A stretch of DNA of 11,280 bases from Acetofilamentum sp. (GTDB lineage: Bacteria; Bacteroidota; Bacteroidia; Bacteroidales; JAFGUD01), in assembly GCA_020722645.1 (NCBI GenBank), contig DYKL01000082.1, positions 1-11,280 on the forward strand. Reading direction: 5' to 3'. This document shows, piece after piece, positions 1 through 7,134 of the stretch. The notes under the pieces are model-generated. The model made no database searches. It saw only the letters and a list, made by a program, of their open reading frames with translations, and was not told the DNA's origin. Position 1 is the first letter of the stretch, and each line of letters starts with the position of its first letter. The translations under genes were made by a program, and so were the position numbers.

Positions 1-18
1 ATTTGGTTTTTTTTGGTG

Positions 19-49
19 CAAAATTACTTTATTTATCTTAATATGCAAA
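19..49 (-). promoter_or_regulatory. Bacteroidota-type promoter directed left, out of the window
   Basis: Read on the minus strand, TTTG (49 to 46) is followed by exactly 19 bases and then TAATTTTG (26 to 19). This is a full match to the Bacteroidota -33 TTTG / -7 TAnnTTTG consensus. Transcription would start near position 12 and run left, so a minus-strand gene probably begins just outside the window. The motif match is seen; the gene is inferred. Confidence 0.5.
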
Positions 50-69
50 AAAAATTAAATATCATTCTT

Positions 70-110
70 AAAAAAAAGCCTGCTATTAAGCTATTCGCAG
101 GCTTTTTTTT
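70..110. terminator. Intrinsic terminator, A/T flanks on both sides
   Basis: A 6-bp GC-rich stem, GCCTGC (78-83) pairing with GCAGGC (97-102), encloses a 13-base loop. It is extended by an A run (70-77) pairing with a T run (103-110). The T run makes it a terminator on the plus strand and the A run makes it one on the minus strand. It lies between two apparently divergent promoters, so which transcript it ends is not clear: possibly a plus-strand gene left of the window, or antisense leakage. Confidence 0.75.
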
Positions 111-173
111 GTTTTGTTCCGAAGTTTTGTTAAACAGTTATTTGTCAAAAAAATTAAAACTGTCAAAAATAAT

Positions 174-204
174 TTTGAAATTTAATTTAATTGCTCGATT
201 TTTG
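174..204 (+). promoter_or_regulatory. Probable promoter of the TPR/SpoIIE phosphatase gene
   Basis: TTTG at 174-177, a 19-base spacer, then GATTTTTG at 197-204. This is one mismatch (G for the first T) from the Bacteroidota -7 box TAnnTTTG, with the ideal spacing. A start near 210 would give a leader of about 40 bases. The segment before the ATG is pure AT with no Shine-Dalgarno, as is usual in the phylum. Confidence 0.4.
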
Positions 205-249
205 TAAATTAAGAAAATATAAATCTTTTTTAAAATAATAAAAATTGAA

Positions 250-2697
250 ATGCGTTCCGGAATAATTGTATTAACATATTTTATTTTTCTATCTTTATTT
301 GTCAATAGTCAAACACCGGAGATTGACAGTTTGCGTAATTTGATAAATACAACAAAAGTCGATACTGTTAAAATAAATTCATTGAATGAGCTTGCAAATA
401 AGCTTATTCGTGTTGATTTGCAAAATGCTATGGACACTGCAAATCTTAGTATCGAATTGGCTGTTAATAGCGACTACCCCAAAGGATTAGCCGGTGCATA
501 CAAAATAAAAGGTATTCTTTTTTATTACTTTGGACAAACTGATTCTTCATTTTATTATTCATATCTTGCCTTAGAACTATATAAAGAAAACGGATATTTA
601 ATTGATGCCGCAAAAACATACAATAATATTGGAATTTTTAAAAAAAACAATGGTGATTTGCAAGAAGCTATAGACTCATACTTTAAGGCAATTGAAATTT
701 TGGAAAACACTAATGATAAAGCTACTTTAATTTCAGTTTATATTAATGTTTCAACAGCCTTTAGATACATTGGAAATTTTCAGAGAGCCTTGGAATCTAA
801 TTTTAAAGCATTAGAAATACTTGATAAATACGAGACAAAAACAGCTTCAGATTCTTTGCAAACAGCTCATATTTATAAAACTATTGCAAACATTTATACC
901 GACCAAAAAAATTACAAATTAGCAGAAATAAATTATTTTAAAGCCTTGGAAATTTATGAACTTCTTAATTCTCAAACTGATATTGGAGATATTTATTTGA
1001 ATCTGGGATATTTAGAATTTGGGGATACAACAAACATAGAAAATATATCAATACTATGGTATAATTATGAAATAAAACTTAAAAAATCAATTTTAGATAG
1101 TTTAAGAATTTTAAAAGCAAAAAATTATACCTTAAAATCACTTGATTATTACGAAAATAAAAATAAAATAACAACCGCATATATAAATTTAAGTGAAATT
1201 TATATAGAATTAAAAAATTATGACAGCGCAGAGTATTATACTAATGAAGTACAAAAACTTAGTCTTGAAACAGGCGATAAAAGAAGCCTTGCTATGTCAT
1301 ACACTACTTTTGGTGTTATATATTTCAAAAAGAAATTATATAATAAATCAATTGAATATTTACAAATTGCATTAGATACTACTAACTCAATTGGAGATAT
1401 AAACATTTTTTTAGGAGTCACTGAAAATTTATTCAAATCTTATAAAAGAATAGGAAATTACGAAAAAGCACTTGAAATGCACGAATTGTTTAAAGAGGCG
1501 AATGACAGTATTTTTAACACAAACAATGAACGTTCCTTAACTCAAGTGTCAATGAGTTATGAATTTGAAAAAGAGCAGGAACAATCAGAATTAAAACATC
1601 AGGAAGAAATAAAAAGGCAAAAATTGATTCGCAATTTCAGCTTTGCAATTCTTTTACTTGTGATAGCAATGCTAATATTTGTTTTCAACTCCCTAAGAAC
1701 AAAAAAACGTAAAAATGAGGAACTTCAAAAGAAAAATGCTGAAATATTGCAGCAAAAAGAAGAAATTGAAACTCAAAGAGACGAAATAGAAGCTCAAAAA
1801 GAACAAATAGAAATACAGTCTAAAGAAATCGAAAAGCAAAGAGATATTGCTATAAAACGCGGTGATGAAATTGAATATCAAAAACGTGAAATTGACGCCA
1901 GTATTCGTTATGCTCAAAGAATCCAATTTGCAATTTTACCAACAACTAAACCTCTAAAAAAATATTTTAACGATAATTTTGTGTTTTTCAAACCAAGAGA
2001 TGTTGTAAGTGGTGATTTCTACTGGATTGCCGAAAAAAACAACAAAATAATAGTTGTCGCCGCTGACTGCACCGGACACGGTGTCCCTGGTGCTTTTATG
2101 AGTATGCTCGGCATTTCTCTTTTTAATCAGATAATTTCTGAAGCAATTGATATTCAAAGCGATTATGTCCTTAATAAAATAAGAGAAATGATAATGTCGT
2201 CTCTTAAACAAGGTTTAGACAAAATCGAAAGCATCAAAGACGGTATGGATTTGTCTTTAATTGTTTATTCGCCTGAAACTTCCGAAATTCAGTTTTCCGG
2301 TGCTTACAATTCGATGTATATTGTTAAAAATAAAGATATCGAAGCTCTAACAGTAAAAGAAACAAGACTATTTAGTGATAAAAATAAAAAATTATACGAA
2401 ATAAAAGCTGATAGAATGCCAATTGGAGTGTTTATTATTGAAACTGATAATTTTTCAAAAAATTCCATTAAAGTTGATAAAGGCGATAAAATATATCTTT
2501 TCTCTGATGGCTATCCCGATTTATACAACCGCAAAGATAAAGCAAAATTTACAACTAAAAGATTCAAGGAACTTTTAATCGAAACCTCTGATTTGAAAAT
2601 GAGCGAACAGGAAAAAAGGCTTAATCAAAAATTTGAGGAATGGTGCGGAGGATACAAACAAATTGATGACATAATTGTAATTGGTTTGGAAATTTAA
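250..2697 (+). CDS. Membrane TPR receptor with C-terminal SpoIIE/PP2C-type phosphatase domain
   Basis: This 815-residue protein is a probable signalling serine/threonine phosphatase. In order it has: a signal peptide or N-terminal membrane segment (1-20); about eight TPR units (roughly 35-430), which would be periplasmic; a charged linker; one transmembrane helix (463-481); a coiled coil (about 484-550) with four perfect tandem EIExQ-type heptads at 505-532; and a SpoIIE domain (about 553-815). The phosphatase metal-site motifs are present: PRDVVSGDFYW (582-592), ADCTGHGVPGAF (605-616), KDGMDLSL (663-670), SDGYPD (752-757) and IDDIIVIG (805-812). The domain therefore looks catalytically intact. 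Known SpoIIE-type enzymes of this architecture dephosphorylate anti-sigma-antagonist or similar partners; the partner here is unknown and none is encoded nearby. TPRs would sense a periplasmic protein and relay through the coiled coil; this is inference. One TPR is interrupted by about 33 extra residues (258-290). The stop overlaps the next gene's ATG by one base. Confidence 0.9.
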   Translation: MRSGIIVLTYFIFLSLFVNSQTPEIDSLRNLINTTKVDTVKINSLNELANKLIRVDLQNAMDTANLSIELAVNSDYPKGLAGAYKIKGILFYYFGQTDSSFYYSYLALELYKENGYLIDAAKTYNNIGIFKKNNGDLQEAIDSYFKAIEILENTNDKATLISVYINVSTAFRYIGNFQRALESNFKALEILDKYETKTASDSLQTAHIYKTIANIYTDQKNYKLAEINYFKALEIYELLNSQTDIGDIYLNLGYLEFGDTTNIENISILWYNYEIKLKKSILDSLRILKAKNYTLKSLDYYENKNKITTAYINLSEIYIELKNYDSAEYYTNEVQKLSLETGDKRSLAMSYTTFGVIYFKKKLYNKSIEYLQIALDTTNSIGDINIFLGVTENLFKSYKRIGNYEKALEMHELFKEANDSIFNTNNERSLTQVSMSYEFEKEQEQSELKHQEEIKRQKLIRNFSFAILLLVIAMLIFVFNSLRTKKRKNEELQKKNAEILQQKEEIETQRDEIEAQKEQIEIQSKEIEKQRDIAIKRGDEIEYQKREIDASIRYAQRIQFAILPTTKPLKKYFNDNFVFFKPRDVVSGDFYWIAEKNNKIIVVAADCTGHGVPGAFMSMLGISLFNQIISEAIDIQSDYVLNKIREMIMSSLKQGLDKIESIKDGMDLSLIVYSPETSEIQFSGAYNSMYIVKNKDIEALTVKETRLFSDKNKKLYEIKADRMPIGVFIIETDNFSKNSIKVDKGDKIYLFSDGYPDLYNRKDKAKFTTKRFKELLIETSDLKMSEQEKRLNQKFEEWCGGYKQIDDIIVIGLEI

Positions 2698-3575
2698 TGA
2701 AAAATCAACAAAAGGCTTATATTTTAGCACTTACATCCGTTCTTTTATGGTCAACAGTTTCTACTGCGTTCAAAATTGCCCTTATCAATCTTGATTATGT
2801 TCAGCTTTTATTTGTTTCAACAGTTGTTTCCGCAATTATTTGTTTTATTGCTCTTGTCGTTTCAGGTAAAATTAAATTAGTTTTTGAAAACACTTCAAAG
2901 CATGTGGCTTATTCAGCATTGGTTGCTTTACTAAACCCGTTTATATATTATTTGGTTTTATTTAAAGCTTATTCCCTTTTGCCCGCACAGGTTGCTCAAC
3001 CGTTAAATTATCTTTGGCCTATTGTGTTAGTACTTTTATCTGCTCCTTTTTTGAAACAAAAAATTGAACCTAAAAGTCTGATAGCTCTTCTTGTTAGTTT
3101 CACCGGTGTTATTGTCATTGCCTTGCAAGGAAATTTAACCAATTTTAAAATTGATGAACCTTACGGCGTTTTTCTCGCTTGTTTTAGTTCTGTTATTTGG
3201 GCTACATACTGGTTATTGAATATGAAAGACAAAAGAGATTCTCTGGTCAAATTGTTTTTGAGTTTTTCGATTGCAATTATTTATGAACTGCTTGCAATTT
3301 ATTTTTTGTCGGATTTTAAAATCAATTTCATTGATAAATCATTTTATGCGGCTGTTTATGTAGGCTTTTTTGAGTTGGGGATAACATTTATCGTTTGGAT
3401 GTCTGCTTTGAAGTACACTGTCAGAAACGACAAAATCAGCAATTTGATTTTTCTTTCACCTGCATTAGCTCTGTTTTTTATCAGATTTGTACTTAACGAA
3501 AAAATATTTTACACAACTTATATCGGGCTTTTTTTAATTCTTTGTGGCATTTATATACTCAACAAAAAAAAATAA
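2697..3575 (+). CDS. EamA/DMT-family transporter, ten transmembrane helices
   Basis: A 292-residue very hydrophobic protein with two tandem EamA repeats (about 7-142 and 155-288), the duplicated five-helix design of the drug/metabolite transporter superfamily in the inner membrane. Typical features include LWSTVSTAFK early in helix 1, LPAQVAQPLNYLWPIV in the helix 4-5 area (95-110), and a matching second half ending in a KKK tail. Length is usual for the family. The substrate cannot be read from the sequence; relatives export amino acids, nucleotides or other small metabolites. It starts inside the stop codon of the phosphatase gene (TAATG), so the two are almost certainly co-transcribed and translationally coupled. 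Whether the phosphatase controls the transporter is unknown. Confidence 0.9.
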   Translation: MKNQQKAYILALTSVLLWSTVSTAFKIALINLDYVQLLFVSTVVSAIICFIALVVSGKIKLVFENTSKHVAYSALVALLNPFIYYLVLFKAYSLLPAQVAQPLNYLWPIVLVLLSAPFLKQKIEPKSLIALLVSFTGVIVIALQGNLTNFKIDEPYGVFLACFSSVIWATYWLLNMKDKRDSLVKLFLSFSIAIIYELLAIYFLSDFKINFIDKSFYAAVYVGFFELGITFIVWMSALKYTVRNDKISNLIFLSPALALFFIRFVLNEKIFYTTYIGLFLILCGIYILNKKK

Positions 3576-3577
3576 AA

Positions 3578-3607
3578 GAAATTTGTAAATTAAAAAATAT
3601 ATATTTG
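3578..3607 (+). promoter_or_regulatory. Candidate promoter region of the methyltransferase gene
   Basis: TATATTTG at 3600-3607 matches the Bacteroidota -7 consensus TAnnTTTG perfectly. No TTTG stands 19 bases upstream; the nearest one (3582-3585) is only 14 bases away, so the -33 half is weak. A second, one-mismatch -7-like box, GAAATTTG (3578-3585), precedes the same TTTGTAAATTAA stretch found before the first gene. Two ten-base boxes of the form ATTTGyAAAT (3581-3590 and 3603-3612) lie 22 bases apart and could be an operator. Confidence 0.35.
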
Positions 3608-3683
3608 CAAATCTATATATTAATTAAAATAGCCTTATTTATAAGCTTATTTTTACTAAATAATTAAATTTTAAATAAAAAAG

Positions 3684-4490
3684 ATGAAAAAAATTGTAGA
3701 AAATTACTGTGAAATGCCAACAGCCATTAGAAAACCAATGTGGCGTTTTTGGCATAATTTAATAATAAAATTTGATAAAGACAAATCTGAATTTTTTATG
3801 AATTATGGCTTTGCAAGTAATAACGGTTATGCAAAAGTAGAATTACTTCCTGAACACGAAAACTACCGTTATTTCATTCAATTATACGATTTTGTAACAA
3901 GATTACATAATTTTGAAAATACTTCTGTCTTAGAAGTTGGTAGCGGAAGAGGCGGTGGTGCTGCTTTTTTGACACAATATAAAAAGCCAAAAGAGTACAT
4001 TGCAATGGATATTTCTCAGAAAATTACAGACTTTTGCAATAAAAATCACAAAATACCCGGACTCAAATTTATTAAAGGCGAGGCAGAAAGTTTGCCTTTC
4101 GAAGATAAAAAATTTGACGCTTTAATTAACATTGAATCTGCAAGATGCTACAACGATTTATCAAAATTCTTCTCAGAAGTTTACAGAGTTTTAAAAGATG
4201 ATGGAAAATTTCTTTTTGCTGATATGATGAAAGCCGAAGATGTTGAGAGAAACAAAGATTTAATGCTTAAAAACGGGTTTAAAATAATTGACGAAACAGA
4301 CATCAGACCAAATGTTGTACTTGCTTTGCAAAAAAATTCTGAAAGAAATAAAAAAGCAATTGATAACAAAATTGCAAAACCTTTCAGAAAATCTTTTTAT
4401 GAATTTGCAGGTGTAGAAGGTACCAGCAGATATGATGCTTTTTTCAGCTCAAAAATGCATTACAGAAGTATTACTATGGTAAAAGCATAA
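3684..4490 (+). CDS. Class I SAM-dependent methyltransferase, lipid/polyketide-type (Methyltransf_11-like)
   Basis: A 268-residue soluble protein. The SAM site is clear: motif I VLEVGSGRGGG (82-92), the acidic residue closing strand 2 in AMDIS (D109), GEAESLPF (132-139), and the strand-4 segment FDALINIESARCY (144-156), followed by VYRVLKDDGKFLFADM. The run from motif I to ARCY, including the Cys-Tyr, resembles from memory the mycobacterial phthiotriol dimycocerosate methyltransferase group rather than RNA or protein methyltransferases. An O-methyltransferase acting on a hydroxylated lipid or small molecule is therefore likely, but the substrate is not determined. The gene stands alone between a long AT-rich leader and an intrinsic terminator, so it is probably monocistronic. 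The start gives no Shine-Dalgarno; no in-frame alternative fits the family better. Confidence 0.85.
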   Translation: MKKIVENYCEMPTAIRKPMWRFWHNLIIKFDKDKSEFFMNYGFASNNGYAKVELLPEHENYRYFIQLYDFVTRLHNFENTSVLEVGSGRGGGAAFLTQYKKPKEYIAMDISQKITDFCNKNHKIPGLKFIKGEAESLPFEDKKFDALINIESARCYNDLSKFFSEVYRVLKDDGKFLFADMMKAEDVERNKDLMLKNGFKIIDETDIRPNVVLALQKNSERNKKAIDNKIAKPFRKSFYEFAGVEGTSRYDAFFSSKMHYRSITMVKA

Positions 4491-4512
4491 TTTGCATTTA
4501 TACAAAATATTT

Positions 4513-4544
4513 GGAGTTGAGGTTTTGCTTTGACTCCTTTTTTT
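4513..4544 (+). terminator. Intrinsic terminator after the methyltransferase gene
   Basis: The left arm GGAGTTGAGG (4513-4522) pairs with CTTTGACTCC (4528-4537) across the loop TTTTG, using three G-U pairs, and is followed by seven T (4538-4544). On the minus strand the wobble pairs become mismatches and there is no T run, so it serves only the plus-strand gene ending at 4490. The minus-strand operon ending at 4564 has no obvious terminator of its own here. Confidence 0.75.
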
Positions 4545-4563
4545 ATTTTTAAATCGGAATATG

Positions 4564-5463
4564 TTATGTTATCCAGTTGATTTTTTTCAGATTTCTTTTT
4601 ATTCCTCGTTTATATTTATATTTTGGATAACCCATAATTAATGAGATTACACTGTCGTGGTCATCTGGAATTCCGAACATTTTTCTCAATTCAGGTTCTT
4701 TGTTTAATGCCGCAGGAACAAGACCTACAATAGTAGCCCCAAGCCCTAATGAATGTGCAGTAAGCATAGCATAAGTAACTAATATAAAAGCATCTTCCTT
4801 GTGTTCTTCTGAATCTTTATGGGCATGAAATATCATCAATGTATGTGAACCTCTTGTTATTCCGTCATAATCTGTATCAATTTGTTTGTACAAACCGCCT
4901 TCAATTCTCGGAAGTAAATGGTTCATAAGAGTGTTGAGTGTATCTTTCCCTTTTCTCTTTTTTATGATTGACCTCATAATCGGATTGTGCAGCCATTTTG
5001 CTAATTTATCATAAAATGCCGACATTAAAGGCAATGATTCCATTATTTTTTCGCGATTGTTTATAACAGTAATTTCAACATTGTGATGAGCATCGCCGTG
5101 AGGTGCCTGTGAAACTGTAAATAATATTTTTTCTAATTCTTCTTTGCTTACGGGTTTTGGTTTGAAGCGTCTTACTGAACGTCTTTGTTCAAGTAATGAT
5201 ACAAAATCTTTGTTTTCTGAAAATTCAAAAAAGTCTTTTTCATAAGTCAAACCGTTTGCAAAAACAGATTTTGTGTTGCAAACAGCCATACATTGACCAC
5301 ATCCTATACAAAGATGCAGTTTTTCTTCTTTGAATTTTGTTAAATTATCACTGTTTTTATACAAAAGGTAAGATGGGCAAACAGCTATGCAGATACCGCA
5401 TTTTGTACAAGTATCTGAATTTACAAAGAATTTTTGCATAAGTTGAAATTTTTGAAACTCCAC
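4564..5463 (-). CDS. Nitroreductase-family flavoprotein with N-terminal 2[4Fe-4S] ferredoxin domain
   Basis: 299 residues. The N-terminal ferredoxin module has two cluster motifs: CxxCxxCxxxCP at Cys19, 22, 25 and 29, and CxxCxxCxxxC at Cys52, 55, 58 and 62. All eight ligands are present. The nitroreductase domain follows from about residue 88, with the FMN-binding RRSVRRF motif (94-100), SQAPHGDAHHN (118-128), and the LGLGATIVG segment (239-247). The enzyme should be a cytoplasmic FMN oxidoreductase that takes electrons through its own iron-sulfur clusters; this implies a low-potential or oxygen-sensitive life style. The true substrate of this fusion group is generally unknown; nitro compounds may be only artificial substrates. 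Met9 is a possible alternative start and would leave both clusters intact. It is the last gene of the minus-strand run, 4 bases after the rhomboid gene. Confidence 0.9.
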   Translation of the reverse strand: MEFQKFQLMQKFFVNSDTCTKCGICIAVCPSYLLYKNSDNLTKFKEEKLHLCIGCGQCMAVCNTKSVFANGLTYEKDFFEFSENKDFVSLLEQRRSVRRFKPKPVSKEELEKILFTVSQAPHGDAHHNVEITVINNREKIMESLPLMSAFYDKLAKWLHNPIMRSIIKKRKGKDTLNTLMNHLLPRIEGGLYKQIDTDYDGITRGSHTLMIFHAHKDSEEHKEDAFILVTYAMLTAHSLGLGATIVGLVPAALNKEPELRKMFGIPDDHDSVISLIMGYPKYKYKRGIKRNLKKINWIT

Positions 5464-5467
5464 AAAT

Positions 5468-6340
5468 TTACAAATTATCTTTGAATTGATTTAAAAATTC
5501 TTTTTCTTTTTTTGACAAACTTTGATACCCGAATTTAGAAATTTTATCTAATATTCTGTCTATTTCTGATTTTATTTCATTTTTTGTAGAGTTATATTTA
5601 TAATTATCTTTTGTATGCAATTCATTTTTAATGACTTTTACCTTAGGTTTTTTTTCGAATTTGAAATCCCATTTAATAAATCTGTCCATAAAAGAAGCGA
5701 ATTTTTTAGATATGGTTTTGTTTTTTCTCAGATTAATTCCGAATAATGTTCCGTAAAAAGCACCTCCGAGATGTGCAATATGACCGCCTGAGTTTTCATA
5801 AGGGATAAGGAAAATGTCTGAAATTATAAGAATAATTAGAAGCCAAAAAAGTTTTAATTTAATAATACCGAATAAGTAAACGTCAAAATCGGGTTTGTAA
5901 ATACCAATTGCAAAAACAACCGCCATAACAGAAGCAGAAGCTCCTAATGCAACAGAAACAGAACGTACTTCATCGAAAAAAGGGAAGATGTTAAATGCTA
6001 AAACATAAAACAAAGCACCGAAAAGACCGCCTAAAATGTATATTGTTAAAAAATCTTTTTCTTTTACAAACATAATTAATAATCTGCCTATGAAAAACAG
6101 CACAAGCATATTAAAAAGAATATGAAAAAAACCTGTGTGGAAAAACATATAAGTAATAGGCGTCCAAAATCTTAAAATTAATGTTTTTAGATGACTCGGT
6201 ACACAAAACAAGTAAGTAAAAGCGTTGTATTTGTCTTCGTTACCTGTAAAAATAAAAAACAAATTGATTACTTTGAAAAGCAGAAAAACTGAAACATTTA
6301 TAATCAATAATTTAATTAATATGTTTTGTTTTTTTAACAT
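5468..6340 (-). CDS. Rhomboid-family intramembrane serine protease with cytosolic DUF6576-like tail
   Basis: 290 residues with at least six membrane helices between 8 and 205. The rhomboid marks are HILFN in helix 2 (His73, Asn77), GASAS in helix 4 with probable nucleophile Ser135, and AHLGGAFYG in helix 6 with catalytic His190. The dyad is intact. After the membrane core comes a basic linker and a conserved tail, DRILDKISKFGYQSLSKKEK (261-280), which matches the small DUF6576 domain often attached to Bacteroidota rhomboids. Substrates are unknown; rhomboids cut transmembrane segments of other proteins. It sits 3 bases downstream of a second rhomboid gene and 4 bases upstream of the nitroreductase, so all three should share a transcript. 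Confidence 0.92.
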   Translation of the reverse strand: MLKKQNILIKLLIINVSVFLLFKVINLFFIFTGNEDKYNAFTYLFCVPSHLKTLILRFWTPITYMFFHTGFFHILFNMLVLFFIGRLLIMFVKEKDFLTIYILGGLFGALFYVLAFNIFPFFDEVRSVSVALGASASVMAVVFAIGIYKPDFDVYLFGIIKLKLFWLLIILIISDIFLIPYENSGGHIAHLGGAFYGTLFGINLRKNKTISKKFASFMDRFIKWDFKFEKKPKVKVIKNELHTKDNYKYNSTKNEIKSEIDRILDKISKFGYQSLSKKEKEFLNQFKDNL

Positions 6341-6343
6341 AAC

Positions 6344-7132
6344 TTAATTCCTTCGTAAATTGCCTTTATACCAGAATTTTAGTAGTAAAAATCCGAAAAT
6401 CATACCGCCCAGATGTGCAAAATGTGCTACATTATCACCCGGAATGCTTGTTACACCCAACATTAACTCCAATACACCATAACCAATAACAAAATATTTT
6501 GCTTTAATGGGAATCGGAATAAAAATAAACATAAGCGGAGTATTCGGGAATATCATTCCAAAGGCAAGCAAAAGACCGAAAACAGCACCCGATGCACCGA
6601 CAGCCGGAATGTTCATTTGTGCTTGTAATATTTCATCTATTGTTGCTTTAAGCTCTACTTTGCTGTAGCTTGCCCAATTATTAGTTATTAAATCAACAGC
6701 ATCTGGATTGAAATATTGTGAATATCCGTTTGTTAATGTTTGGAAGTTTTCTAATGTCGAATTTAAAAGAAAATCCTGTACGGCATTGTAAAAATCGTGA
6801 ATCATAAACCAGCTTACGGCAGTGTGAAGAACAGCAGCTCCTAAACCGGTAAAAAGATAGTAAAACAGAAACTTTTGAGAGCCCCAGATTCTTTCCAAAA
6901 TATTTCCAAATAAGTAAAGTGCATACATATTAAACAATAAATGCCATAAATTTGCATGCATAAACATGTGTGTAACAAACTGAAAAGGCTTAAAATATTC
7001 AGACTTAAAGTAAAATAGTCCCAGCCATTCAACCAAATCAATGCCTACGTTTTTTAGAATAAAAGTAAGTATAAGTATAGACGCATTTATTATTAAAAGA
7101 TTTTTTACTACCGGTGTTAGATTTCTGAGCAT
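6344..7132 (-). CDS. Rhomboid-family intramembrane serine protease with large helix 3-4 loop
   Basis: 262 residues. Motifs: HMFMHANLWHLLFNMYALYL around helix 2 (His64, Asn68), LERIWGS (79-85) in the L1-helix 3 area, GASGAVFG with nucleophile Ser181 (179-186), and AHLGGMIFG with catalytic His240 (239-247). The protease should be active. Unlike its neighbour it lacks a cytosolic tail domain but carries a soluble stretch of about 65 residues (roughly 112-176), rich in Asn, Gln and Thr, between helices 3 and 4. This would face one side of the membrane and could act in substrate choice. Only 2 bases separate it from pdxA, so co-transcription is likely. The two adjacent rhomboids differ clearly in architecture and are not a recent duplication. 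Confidence 0.92.
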   Translation of the reverse strand: MLRNLTPVVKNLLIINASILILTFILKNVGIDLVEWLGLFYFKSEYFKPFQFVTHMFMHANLWHLLFNMYALYLFGNILERIWGSQKFLFYYLFTGLGAAVLHTAVSWFMIHDFYNAVQDFLLNSTLENFQTLTNGYSQYFNPDAVDLITNNWASYSKVELKATIDEILQAQMNIPAVGASGAVFGLLLAFGMIFPNTPLMFIFIPIPIKAKYFVIGYGVLELMLGVTSIPGDNVAHFAHLGGMIFGFLLLKFWYKGNLRRN

Positions 7133-7134
7133 AA

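Noticed and set aside
13..207. 64-codon plus-strand open frame at the left edge
   Set aside because: It runs straight through the terminator hairpin at 70-110, is made mostly of AT-rich low-complexity codons, and matches no family I know.
1741..1860. Tandem repeat in DNA coding for EIExQ heptads
   Set aside because: The repetition is explained by a coiled coil in the protein; it is not an independent DNA repeat or CRISPR-like array.
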